Origin: Halanaerobiales bacterium
GTDB lineage: Bacteria; Bacillota; Halanaerobiia; Halanaerobiales; M55B127
Length of the DNA stretch: 12,633 nucleotides
NCBI GenBank assembly: GCA_021736965.1
Contig: JAIPEV010000036.1
Location: forward strand, 1 to 12,633
Reading direction: 5' to 3'
Shown here: positions 1 through 7,605 of the stretch, one piece after another
How positions within the stretch are numbered: the first letter of the stretch is position 1
Layout of the letters: each line of letters opens with the position of its first letter
The notes under the pieces: generated by a model
What the model saw: only the letters and a program-made list of their open reading frames with translations
Databases searched by the model: none
Told to the model about the DNA's origin: nothing
Translations under genes and position numbers: made by a program

Positions 1-235
1 TATTAATTAGAATTATACTATTGAAATGTATAATTGGCTATCTTAAGAGGGTTGATGGCACAACCTAAAATCGAAGTCATATTGGACTACTAAAAACAGA
101 CTGTCCTTTAATCATTCGATAACCTCGTGGCGGCCTCGATGGCCTAATACCGAAATTATCATTGCGTAGTACAAAGAAAAGTTTCGGTGCAAGTTTCTTT
201 TAGAAATCTTCGTTCCTGATCTTTTTTAGAATAGG
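1..235. other. Non-coding structured segment interrupting nfo, identity unknown
   Basis: No reading frame here gives a recognisable protein, and every forward frame is closed by stops. The segment is rich in inverted repeats: GGTTG 50-54 with CAACC 61-65; ATCGAA 70-75 with TTCGAT 115-120, enclosing GGAC 84-87 with GTCC 103-106; GGCC 132-135 with GGCC 141-144; ACCGAAA 149-155 with TTTCGGT 182-188; and AAG-TTTC 191-197 with GAAA-t-CTT 203-210, followed by six T at 222-227. Bases 121-152 are clearly more GC-rich than the flanking genes. It abuts the C-terminal part of endonuclease IV, whose reading frame cannot be continued upstream of 204. It could be the 3' part of an intron, an insertion-sequence end with an associated RNA, or an independent small RNA. 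I could not match it to a group II domain V, a group I core, tmRNA, RNase P RNA or a known riboswitch by eye. The left boundary lies outside the window or near 40. Confidence 0.45.
7..34 (+). promoter_or_regulatory. Possible promoter ahead of the structured segment
   Basis: A perfect TATAAT box at 29-34 lies 16 bases after a weak -35 candidate TTAGAA (7-12). Transcription would start around 40-42, just before the first hairpin (49-66), as expected if the segment is a separate small RNA. TATAAT is frequent by chance in sequence this AT-rich, so this is only a candidate. Confidence 0.2.
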
Positions 236-239
236 CGGG

Positions 240-494
240 GAGGATGTCAAAAAATTAGATAATAAGATAGGAATAAATAGATTAAAGTTAATCCATCTTA
301 ATGGCTCTAAATTTGAAGTAGGTACCAATAAAGACAGACATCAACACATTGGCCAAGGAGAAATAGGTTTAGATAACTTTTCACATATAATAAATCACTT
401 TAAGTTAAAAGATAAACTTTTTATTGTTGAAACACCTCCTTTTGATCAAGTTGATTATGATATTCAAACTATACTTAATTTAATAGGTGAATAA
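240..494 (+). CDS. nfo: Endonuclease IV (AP endonuclease), C-terminal fragment
   Basis: Endonuclease IV cleaves DNA 5' of abasic sites in base excision repair, using a trinuclear zinc centre in a TIM barrel of about 280 residues. Only the last ~84 residues are present. They align with the C-terminal part of the family: an IHLN stretch with the metal-binding His, the KDRH motif carrying the Asp and His ligands, IGQGEIGLDNF, and the VET motif with the C-terminal Glu ligand. The five ligands of the N-terminal and central barrel are absent. The frame is open only back to 204, and residues before about 240 no longer resemble the family, so the start given is the approximate edge of homology. The gene is either split by an intron-like insertion whose upstream exon lies outside the window, or truncated. 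The usual HLNDSK motif reads HLNGSK here. The next gene starts one base after its stop. Confidence 0.8.
   Translation, partial: EDVKKLDNKIGINRLKLIHLNGSKFEVGTNKDRHQHIGQGEIGLDNFSHIINHFKLKDKLFIVETPPFDQVDYDIQTILNLIGE
485..490 (+). promoter_or_regulatory. Ribosome binding site that sets a TTG start for the helicase
   Basis: AGGTGA sits five bases before TTG at 496, inside the last codons of nfo. The alternative in-frame GTG at 487 lies within this motif and has no ribosome binding site of its own, so TTG 496 is the better start. Confidence 0.6.
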
Positions 495-495
495 T

Positions 496-2925
496 TTGAA
501 GATAATAGAATCCTTTGATAATAAAATAAAAGAGAAAATAAAAGATGAGATCAATGAAGCAAATGGTAACGAAGTATTTTTTTGTCTTGAGATAGATTTT
601 GATCAAGAAAAGATAAAAAATGTAGTTGTTATGGCTCGAGGTAACAAAAGTATGGCTCCAGCTGTTATAGAAACATTACCTAAAAACTCAATGGTCTTAC
701 ATAACCATCCCTCAGGTGATACAACTCCTTCCGGTCCAGATATCAATGTGGCCTCAAAGTTAGGAAATAAAGGTATTGGTTTTGTTATAACTGATAATAA
801 ATTAAATGATATTTATGTTTTAGTAGAGCCAAAAGAGATTGGCAATATTGAAAATATAAACTTAAAACAAATACTTAATTATTTTAAAGATGATGGAGAA
901 ATATCATCAAAAATGCAAGACTTTGAATATAGAACAGAACAGTTAGAAATAACAGAGAGCATTGTTAACAGTTTTAATAATCAAGAACATACTCTTATAG
1001 AAGCTGGTACTGGGATTGGTAAAACTTTTGCATATTTAATTCCTGCTATATACTGGGCTGTAAGAAACAAAGAACCTGTTGTGATCTCAACAAATACTAT
1101 AAATTTACAACAACAGATTATGGATAAAGATATAGAGTTTTTAAAAAAAGTATTACCTTTTGATTTCAAAGCAGATCTTGCACTTGGAAGAAAAAATTAC
1201 CTATGTATCAGAAAACTTAAAAATATTGATAACTATCTAAATGATAGTTCAGATTTAGAAAATATTAATAAGATTATAAACTGGGCTAAAAATACAAAAA
1301 AGGGTATCAGAAATGAAATTAACTTTAATTATGATAAGATGATTTGGGATGAGGTTGCTTCTGATAACGATTACTGTATTGGTACACTTTGTTCTTTTTA
1401 TGATGACTGTTATTTTATGAAAGCAAGAAATCAGTTATTTAACTCTGATTTAATTGTAGTAAATCATTATCTATTACTTTCAGATGCAGTAATTAAAAGT
1501 TCAGGATACTCTACTCTTCCTAAGTATAAAAGTTTAATAATAGATGAAGCACATAACTTTCATGATGTTGCAACATACCATCTTGGTAATAGTACTTCAT
1601 ATAAACTAAACCAACAGGTATTAAAAAAGTTATATGATAAAAAGTACTCTATTATACCCAGAATAAGAAATAAAATATCTGAGATTGAAATAGATAATAA
1701 AAAAGAAATATATAGTCTAATCGATAATAGTATTATTCCGAAAATAAAAGATTTAGAAGAAAATAATAAAGAATACTTTATAATGTTAGATAACTTTTTT
1801 AATAAGTTTAATAAAAATAATATAATTTTAGATAGTGATCTTAAAGATGATGATAGTTACCAAGAGATAAATAAATATGGATTTAAGTTTCATAATAACT
1901 TTGAAGAACTTCTAACTTATTTAAAAAATTTAATTAATCAATTAAAATTTATTGAAAACTATGATAAAATAAAATCAGAATTACTTGAATTAAAACAAAA
2001 TTTAAATACAGTTAATGATATCGTGTTAAACCTTTTATTTAATTTAGAAGCTAAAGATGATGATTATGTTTTTTGGTTAGAAAAATATAGAAAGCACGAC
2101 AAATATATAAGTCATATTAGTGCACTTTTAAATGTCGATAAACACCTGCCTGAAATGCTATGGGATAAATTGAGAAATGCTATCTTTACTTCTGCTACTC
2201 TTACTGTAAATGATTCTTTTAAATACTTTATAGATGCCTTAGGTATAAAAAATTACAGTGAACATCTTGTTAACTCGCCTTTCAACTATGAAAAACAGAG
2301 CAGATTAATAATACCTAATGATATTTATTCACCAACAGAGGGGGCATTTATTAGTAATATTGCAGATGATCTTACTGATATATTAAAGACATTTAATGGA
2401 TCCACAATGGTCTTATTTACCTCATATAAGATGTTAGACAATTTATATGAAAGAATAAAATATGATTTAGAAGAAAAAAACATCAAGATACTTTCCCAAA
2501 GCAAATACTCTAGAAAGTATATAATAGATAGATTTAAAGCTGGTGAAAAGCAGATCATTTTTGGAACCCAGAGTTTCTGGGAGGGTGTAGATATTGTTGG
2601 TAAAGATCTTAAGTATCTAATTATCATGAGGCTTCCATTTCCAGTTCCAGATGATCCAGTTAATGCAGCCAGAGTAAATATGTTGAGAAAAGAAGGTAAA
2701 AACTACTTTTTTGATTATTTTATTCCAAAAGCTGTAATTAAATTCAAACAAGGATTTGGTAGATTAATTCGATCTAAAAATGACAAGGGAATTGTAATAT
2801 GTATGGATAATAGATTAATAAATAAAAGATATGGTGAGGTTTTTATCAACTCAATTCCTGATCGTTGTCCAGTTCTTAAGATGAAATTAAGAAAGATAAT
2901 TGACTATGTTGCAGGAGAGGTTTAA
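496..2925 (+). CDS. DinG/XPD-family helicase with N-terminal JAMM (RadC-like) domain
   Basis: Predicted 809-residue superfamily 2 ATP-dependent DNA helicase of the DinG/XPD type. Residue numbers count from TTG 496; a GTG at 487 would add three residues. Residues ~1-115 form a JAMM/RadC-like domain with the exact metal motif H69-x-H71-x7-S79-x2-D82 (HNHPSGD...PSGPD), with E26 or E32 as candidate upstream Glu. Then come Walker A (GTGIGKT, 171-177), four cysteines spaced as in the DinG/XPD iron-sulfur cluster (C237, C294, C299, C305), DEAH at 350-353, SFWEGVD at 693-699 and motif VI QGFGRLIR at 752-759. DinG helicases unwind 5'-3' and act on R-loops and repair intermediates. The JAMM fold is a metal-dependent peptidase/isopeptidase fold whose role in RadC-like proteins is unsettled. 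The gene starts one base after the nfo stop, so a DNA-repair role fits. The domain calls are firm; the substrate is not known. Unlike Bacillus DinG it has no DnaQ exonuclease domain. Confidence 0.9.
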   Translation: MKIIESFDNKIKEKIKDEINEANGNEVFFCLEIDFDQEKIKNVVVMARGNKSMAPAVIETLPKNSMVLHNHPSGDTTPSGPDINVASKLGNKGIGFVITDNKLNDIYVLVEPKEIGNIENINLKQILNYFKDDGEISSKMQDFEYRTEQLEITESIVNSFNNQEHTLIEAGTGIGKTFAYLIPAIYWAVRNKEPVVISTNTINLQQQIMDKDIEFLKKVLPFDFKADLALGRKNYLCIRKLKNIDNYLNDSSDLENINKIINWAKNTKKGIRNEINFNYDKMIWDEVASDNDYCIGTLCSFYDDCYFMKARNQLFNSDLIVVNHYLLLSDAVIKSSGYSTLPKYKSLIIDEAHNFHDVATYHLGNSTSYKLNQQVLKKLYDKKYSIIPRIRNKISEIEIDNKKEIYSLIDNSIIPKIKDLEENNKEYFIMLDNFFNKFNKNNIILDSDLKDDDSYQEINKYGFKFHNNFEELLTYLKNLINQLKFIENYDKIKSELLELKQNLNTVNDIVLNLLFNLEAKDDDYVFWLEKYRKHDKYISHISALLNVDKHLPEMLWDKLRNAIFTSATLTVNDSFKYFIDALGIKNYSEHLVNSPFNYEKQSRLIIPNDIYSPTEGAFISNIADDLTDILKTFNGSTMVLFTSYKMLDNLYERIKYDLEEKNIKILSQSKYSRKYIIDRFKAGEKQIIFGTQSFWEGVDIVGKDLKYLIIMRLPFPVPDDPVNAARVNMLRKEGKNYFFDYFIPKAVIKFKQGFGRLIRSKNDKGIVICMDNRLINKRYGEVFINSIPDRCPVLKMKLRKIIDYVAGEV

Positions 2926-3852
2926 ATGAAAAACACTAAAATTATAATATTAATTTTTTTTATGATAATACTTTTATTTAATAATACAGGTTATACTCAG
3001 CCTAGATTTAGACTAATATATGTAGTACAAAAAGGAGATACTATTTATGATTTAGCCAATGATTATAAAATGACAGTAAGTCATATCCTTGTAAATAATC
3101 ATATTGAGGATGCCTCTAAAATTGATATAGGTGATGAGCTGGTTATTAAAAAAGAAAAAGAAGATATTAACACAAAAAGTAAAGAGTTAGATTATAGTTT
3201 AAACTTAAACAAAGAAAGTGACAATGACTTTAGATTAGATGTAGGTCGTAACTATTCAATTCGTTATAACCCTGATCAACCTTTACCCAATATTAACAAT
3301 ATACCTCCTGGTAAGATAATAAAGTACTATGTTAATTCGGGAGACACTCTTTATGATCTTGCCTTGAGTTTTAATACTTCTGTAGGTGTAATAATGGCCT
3401 TAAACGATATGGAAAACTCTATTATAAGAAAAGGTGAAACTTTAAAATTACCAATATTTAATTTAACTAAAAGACAAGTACTGGCAAAAACGGTTAACCA
3501 ATCAGATATTGAATTGATGGCTAGAACAATCTATGGGGAAGCTCGTGGCGAACCATATATGGGACAGGTTGCTGTTGGAGCTGTGATTATTAATCGAATT
3601 TTAAATAATGATTTCCCAGATACAATAAAGGGTGTAATATATCAAAATAACCAGTTTACAGCTGTAAGTAATGGTCAGATTAACTATACACCAAATAGTA
3701 CTGCTTATAAGGCGGCTAGAGAGGCACTAAATGGTATTGATCCTACAATGGGTTCTTTATATTATTATAATCCAAAAACTGCAAAAAATAAGAGTTGGTT
3801 TGATAGTAGAAAGTTTATAGTAAGTATTGGACAACATGTTTTTGCAAAATAG
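2926..3852 (+). CDS. Secreted LysM cell-wall hydrolase, SleB/CwlJ family
   Basis: A 308-residue exported peptidoglycan hydrolase. Residues 1-25 form a signal peptide: basic MKNTK, then a long hydrophobic stretch. Two LysM peptidoglycan-binding repeats follow at about 31-76 (VVQKGDTIYDLA) and 133-176 (YVNSGDTLYDLA), separated by a polar linker rich in K, E, D and N. The catalytic Hydrolase_2 domain spans about 190-308. It starts with ELMARTIYGEARGEPYMGQ and contains the family core AVGAVIINR; E205 in YGEARGE is the likely catalytic Glu by analogy with SleB. SleB-type enzymes are lytic transglycosylases of spore cortex, but LysM members also work in vegetative wall turnover, so sporulation should not be inferred from this alone. 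The ATG immediately follows the helicase stop (TAA-ATG), with AGGAGAGG at 2913-2920, so the two are probably co-transcribed although unrelated in function. Confidence 0.9.
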   Translation: MKNTKIIILIFFMIILLFNNTGYTQPRFRLIYVVQKGDTIYDLANDYKMTVSHILVNNHIEDASKIDIGDELVIKKEKEDINTKSKELDYSLNLNKESDNDFRLDVGRNYSIRYNPDQPLPNINNIPPGKIIKYYVNSGDTLYDLALSFNTSVGVIMALNDMENSIIRKGETLKLPIFNLTKRQVLAKTVNQSDIELMARTIYGEARGEPYMGQVAVGAVIINRILNNDFPDTIKGVIYQNNQFTAVSNGQINYTPNSTAYKAAREALNGIDPTMGSLYYYNPKTAKNKSWFDSRKFIVSIGQHVFAK

Positions 3853-3856
3853 GAGG
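3851..3856 (+). promoter_or_regulatory. Ribosome binding site of dut
   Basis: AGGAGG overlaps the stop region of the upstream hydrolase and lies six bases before ATG 3863. This fixes the dUTPase start and rules out the longer in-frame start at 3827, which would lie inside the hydrolase gene. Confidence 0.8.
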
Positions 3857-3862
3857 TTTAAA

Positions 3863-4297
3863 ATGAAAATAAAGATAAAAAGAATGGATGAAGATGTAGA
3901 ACTTCCAAAGTACCAACACTTAGGTGAAGACTGTGGCATGGATTTAAAGTCAAGATATGATTATGAACTTAAACCAGCTGAATATAAGTTAATAAAAACT
4001 GGTTTAAAGATTGCGATACCCAAAGGATATGGTGGGTTTATCTATCCGCGTAGTGGACTGGCTTTAAATAATGGAATTACAGTCTTAAATGCAGATGGTG
4101 TTATTGATCCTGGTTATAGGGGAGAAGTTGGTGTGCTATTAATTAATCATAGTGATCAAATCTTTAAAATAAATAAAAATGATCGAATAGCTCAATTAAT
4201 CATTCATAAAACTTATCAAATAGAATTTATAGAAGTAAATAACCTGGGACAGAGTTTAAGAGATCAAGGTGGATTTGGCCATACCGGTAGACAATAA
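3863..4297 (+). CDS. dut: dUTP pyrophosphatase (dUTPase)
   Basis: A 144-residue trimeric-type dUTPase that hydrolyses dUTP to dUMP and pyrophosphate, keeping uracil out of DNA and feeding thymidylate synthesis. All five family motifs are visible: motif 1 at 24-30 (CGMDLKS, for the usual AG-x-DL), motif 2 PRSGLA at 62-67, motif 3 around 71-88 with the catalytic Asp in GVIDPGYRGE, motif 4 KNDRIAQL at 105-112, and the flexible C-terminal P-loop-like motif 5 GGFGHTG at 136-142. Length is normal. In motif 1 Cys replaces the usual Ala, a mild variation. The start is ATG 3863, set by its ribosome binding site. The next gene begins 12 bases after its stop. Confidence 0.95.
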   Translation: MKIKIKRMDEDVELPKYQHLGEDCGMDLKSRYDYELKPAEYKLIKTGLKIAIPKGYGGFIYPRSGLALNNGITVLNADGVIDPGYRGEVGVLLINHSDQIFKINKNDRIAQLIIHKTYQIEFIEVNNLGQSLRDQGGFGHTGRQ

Positions 4298-4309
4298 AAG
4301 GAGGTTTAT

Positions 4310-5548
4310 ATGGAAAACAAAGTTAAAGATAAGACACTTGCAAAAGAAGGTTTAAAAAAAATTGATTGGATAAAAGATAAGATGGCTGTTTTAAACAAGA
4401 TAAAAGATGAATACTGTCAAGAACAACCTCTTTTTAATAAGGTGGTCTCTATTTGTCTACATTTAGAAGCTAAAACTGCTTATATGGCCATTATTTTAAA
4501 AGAACTCGGGGCTGAAGTATATATTACAGGTAGTAATCCTTTATCAACTCAAAACGATGTTGCAGCAGCATTGCTTGAATATGGAGTAAATGTATATAGT
4601 TGGAGAGGAGAAACTGAAAAAGAATATAATGAGTCTTTAGATAAGATACTTGATGCAAAACCAGACTTCATAATTGATGATGGAGGAGATTTAGTAACAA
4701 AAATACATAATGATAGACCTGAACTTATTAATAAGATTATTGGTGGAGCTGAAGAGACTACTACAGGAGTTGTTAGGTTAAAAGCACTTGATGATAGTAA
4801 TATGCTTAAGTTTCCCATGATGTCAGTCAATGATGCAAATTCGAAGTACTTATTTGATAATAGATATGGAACTGGACAATCTGTCTGGGATGCTATCATG
4901 AGAAATACCAACTTAGTAGTAGCAGGTAAAAATGTAGTTGTTGCTGGTTACGGTTGGTGTGGAAAAGGTGTTGCAAAAAGAGCAAATGGACTAGGTGCAA
5001 AAGTGATTATTACAGAAGTAGATCCATTTAAGGCTATTGAGGCTAAAATGGATGGTTTTAGGATAATGACGATGGATGATGCAAGTCAAATTGGGGATAT
5101 ATTTATTACTGTAACAGGTTGTAAAGATGTTATTAATAAAAAACATTTCAAAAAGATGAAAGATGGTGCTATTTTAGCTAATGCAGGTCACTTCAATGTA
5201 GAAATTAATATTGATGATTTAGATTCTCTAGCCACAGAAATTAAAGAAGTTAGAAAAAACATAAAAAGTTATGATATAAATAATAAAAATCTTTATCTAA
5301 TGGCACAAGGAAGATTAGTTAATCTTGCAGCTGGCGATGGTCACCCAGCCGAGATCATGGATATGAGTTTTGGTTTGCAGGTTTTATCATTGCTATATCT
5401 CTCAGAAAACGATTTACTTCCAGGTCTATATAAAGTACCGGATTTAATAGATGAAAAAGTTGCAAGATATTGGTTAGAAGCTAATAATATTGTAATTGAT
5501 CAGTTAAGTTCAGAGCAGATAGACTATCTAATGAACTGGGAACTTTAG
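4310..5548 (+). CDS. ahcY: S-adenosylhomocysteine hydrolase (short, thermophile/archaeal-type)
   Basis: A 412-residue NAD-dependent enzyme that splits S-adenosylhomocysteine into adenosine and homocysteine, recycling the by-product of methyl transfer. Family residues are in place: H51 in CLHLEAKT, D123/D124 in DDGGDL, E148/E149 in EETTTG, and K179 and D183 in NDANSKYLFDN. The Rossmann NAD motif GYGWCGKG is at 213-220, and GHFNVEI and GDGHPAEIMD follow. The protein ends in YLMNWEL and lacks the C-terminal Lys-Tyr extension of the long bacterial and eukaryotic forms, like the short enzymes of Thermotoga and archaea. Some short forms prefer S-inosylhomocysteine, so the exact nucleoside is uncertain. 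AAAGGAGG at 4297-4304 precedes ATG 4310. It sits just before homoserine kinase, at the methionine/threonine side of metabolism. Confidence 0.93.
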   Translation: MENKVKDKTLAKEGLKKIDWIKDKMAVLNKIKDEYCQEQPLFNKVVSICLHLEAKTAYMAIILKELGAEVYITGSNPLSTQNDVAAALLEYGVNVYSWRGETEKEYNESLDKILDAKPDFIIDDGGDLVTKIHNDRPELINKIIGGAEETTTGVVRLKALDDSNMLKFPMMSVNDANSKYLFDNRYGTGQSVWDAIMRNTNLVVAGKNVVVAGYGWCGKGVAKRANGLGAKVIITEVDPFKAIEAKMDGFRIMTMDDASQIGDIFITVTGCKDVINKKHFKKMKDGAILANAGHFNVEINIDDLDSLATEIKEVRKNIKSYDINNKNLYLMAQGRLVNLAAGDGHPAEIMDMSFGLQVLSLLYLSENDLLPGLYKVPDLIDEKVARYWLEANNIVIDQLSSEQIDYLMNWEL

Positions 5549-5557
5549 GTATTAAAA

Positions 5558-6475
5558 ATGGTTGAAGTAAAAGTTCCTGCTACCTCTGCAAATATTGGGC
5601 CAGGCTTTGATTCATTTGGCCTGGCCTTTAATATTTATAATAGCTATAAGTTTACTATAGATCATAATGATAACTTTAAGGTACTGATTAAAGATAAAAA
5701 TAATAGAAATTACACGATACCAGATGATAAAAATCTAATTATAAAGACCGCCAATTATTTACAAAATGTATCTATTCCAGAAATAGATCTTAATAAAGTA
5801 AAAATAAAAGTTCGTTTAAATTATCCATTAGACAGAGGATTAGGTAGTTCATCAAATGCAATAATAGGTACAATTATGGGTTTAAATATCTTATTCAATC
5901 TTAGACTTACAGAGCTAGAAATTCTAAATCTTGCTCTAAAAATAGAAGGACACCCAGATAATATTGTTCCAACCCTTTTAGGTGGTTTTACAATTAGTGG
6001 AATAGAAGACAATAATGTAAACTATGAAAAGTTTTTAATCAATGACAACTTTGATTTTTTGCTTTTTATACCTGATTTTAAGACAAATACTAAAAAAGCA
6101 AGAGAACTGATCAGTAAAAATATTTTGATTAATGATGCAGTAAAAAACATAAAGAATGCTTCCCTATTGTCAGCTGGTCTTATCCAAGGGAATCTGGACT
6201 TAATTGATAAGGGTAAAGAAGATTATTTACATCAAAATCAAAGAATTAAATTAAATCACAAGTTAGAAAAAATATTTAATATATTAAATAATAAAATTGA
6301 AATCCCTATGTTTTTAAGTGGAAGTGGTCCAACCTTGCTATTGATTAATGATCAAAAGTTTGAACAAGAAGAAGAAATCATATTAAAATATGCAAAAAAA
6401 TACAAAATATCTAATACAATAGTAAAAACTAATGGTAATAATAAAGGAATAATAATAAATAAGGTGGGCGATTGA
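5558..6475 (+). CDS. thrB: Homoserine kinase
   Basis: A 305-residue GHMP-family kinase that phosphorylates homoserine with ATP to O-phosphohomoserine, the penultimate step to threonine. The N-terminal PATSANIGPGFDSFG (7-21) is typical of ThrB. The GHMP ATP loop PLDRGLGSSS is at 90-99, GHPDN at 131-135, and the C-terminal glycine motif SGSGPT at 254-259. Length is normal. ATG 5558 follows the ahcY stop by nine bases and has only a weak ribosome binding site (TAGGT at the ahcY stop), suggesting translation coupled to the upstream gene. Threonine synthase follows at once and uses its product. Confidence 0.95.
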   Translation: MVEVKVPATSANIGPGFDSFGLAFNIYNSYKFTIDHNDNFKVLIKDKNNRNYTIPDDKNLIIKTANYLQNVSIPEIDLNKVKIKVRLNYPLDRGLGSSSNAIIGTIMGLNILFNLRLTELEILNLALKIEGHPDNIVPTLLGGFTISGIEDNNVNYEKFLINDNFDFLLFIPDFKTNTKKARELISKNILINDAVKNIKNASLLSAGLIQGNLDLIDKGKEDYLHQNQRIKLNHKLEKIFNILNNKIEIPMFLSGSGPTLLLINDQKFEQEEEIILKYAKKYKISNTIVKTNGNNKGIIINKVGD

Positions 6476-6476
6476 G

Positions 6477-7532
6477 ATGTGGAGAGGTCTAATTGATAAG
6501 TATTTGAAGTATCTACCAGTTAAAAATATTAATAATATTGTTAGTCTATATGAAGGTAATACTCCTTTAATTAAGGCAAATTGGTTAAGCAAAAGATATA
6601 ATATAGAGCTTTACTTAAAGTTTGAAGGGGCAAATCCGACTGGTTCATTTAAAGACCGAGGGATGACCTATGCAGTAACAAAGGCGGTTGAAAATAAAAG
6701 TAAAGCTATAATCTGTGCTTCAACGGGAAATACTTCAGCTTCTGCAGCTGCCTTTGGGGCACGAGCGGGACTTAAAACCATCGTAATTTTACCAGAAGCT
6801 AAAATTGCTAAAGGTAAACTTTCACAGGCAATGATCTATGGAGCAGAAATAATTCCAATTAAAGACAATTTTGATCGGGCTTTAGAAATAGTAAGAAAAC
6901 TAACTGAAAAGTATTCTCTGACATTGGTGAATTCTCTAAATCCTTTTAGGATTGAGGGACAAAAAACAGCTGCATTTGAAGTAGCAGATCAACTTGGTAA
7001 AAAGAAGTTAGATATACTGGCTTTACCGGTTGGAAATGCAGGGAATATAACTGCCTATTGGAAGGGTTTTAAAGAATATAATGAAACAGAAATGATTGAT
7101 TATCTTCCTAAGATGTATGGTTTTCAAGCTGATGGTTCTGCAGCAATGGTTCAAAATAAGGTTATAAAAAAGCCTGAAACCATTGCTACAGCAATAAGAA
7201 TAGGTAAACCTGTTAATAGAGATAAGGCAAAAATAGCAGTTAATGAATCAAAAGGATTATTTCATTCTATATCAGATCAAAAGATCAAAGAAATGCATAA
7301 GATCCTAGCTTCAAAAGAAGGGGTTTTTGTAGAACCTGCCTCAACTACACCAATAGCAGGTATTATTAATCTAATTGAAAATGGATATAACTTAAAGCAC
7401 AAAAAAATTGTGGCTGTATTAACCGGAAATGGTCTTAAAGATCAAGAGTTTGTATTAAATAATTATGATCTTCCAGTAGGTGTAAAAGGAAACTTAAAAC
7501 ATATTGAAAATCTTATTAACTTAATGGATTAA
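6477..7532 (+). CDS. thrC: Threonine synthase
   Basis: A 351-residue PLP enzyme that converts O-phosphohomoserine to threonine and phosphate. The PLP lysine is K59 in GSFKDRGM (56-63). Around it are GNTP (28-30 region), the substrate loop STGNTSAS (82-89), the PLP-phosphate loop PVGNAGN at 184-190, VEPAST at 285-290 and TGNGLKD at 316-322. The length matches the short thermophile/Bacillus-type ThrC rather than the ~430-residue E. coli type. ATG 6477 begins one base after the thrB stop, with AAGGTGGG at 6461-6468, so thrB-thrC is a translationally close pair. No homoserine dehydrogenase or aspartokinase gene is in the window. Confidence 0.95.
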   Translation: MWRGLIDKYLKYLPVKNINNIVSLYEGNTPLIKANWLSKRYNIELYLKFEGANPTGSFKDRGMTYAVTKAVENKSKAIICASTGNTSASAAAFGARAGLKTIVILPEAKIAKGKLSQAMIYGAEIIPIKDNFDRALEIVRKLTEKYSLTLVNSLNPFRIEGQKTAAFEVADQLGKKKLDILALPVGNAGNITAYWKGFKEYNETEMIDYLPKMYGFQADGSAAMVQNKVIKKPETIATAIRIGKPVNRDKAKIAVNESKGLFHSISDQKIKEMHKILASKEGVFVEPASTTPIAGIINLIENGYNLKHKKIVAVLTGNGLKDQEFVLNNYDLPVGVKGNLKHIENLINLMD

Positions 7533-7605
7533 AGGAAAAATATGATTATTATAGAATATTTATAACAGCAGAAGTAATATTTTAAAATAGTCTGGAGGTA
7601 TACTT

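Noticed and set aside
1..240. Group II or group I intron, tmRNA, RNase P RNA, 6S RNA or riboswitch as a definite call
   Set aside because: No domain V with its catalytic triad, no correctly spaced group I P7 pairing, no tRNA-like end and no known aptamer motif could be found by eye. It is left as unidentified.
487..495. GTG 487 as the helicase start
   Set aside because: It overlaps the only good ribosome binding site (485-490) and the end of nfo; TTG 496 is correctly spaced from that site.
3827..3862. Longer dUTPase beginning at ATG 3827
   Set aside because: The extra 12 residues lie inside the upstream hydrolase gene and are not family-like. AGGAGG at 3851-3856 points to ATG 3863.
7542..7565. 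Seven-codon ORF with AAAGGA upstream, after thrC, as a leader peptide
   Set aside because: It has no regulatory codon run and no terminator/antiterminator stems beyond an AT-only repeat; probably chance.
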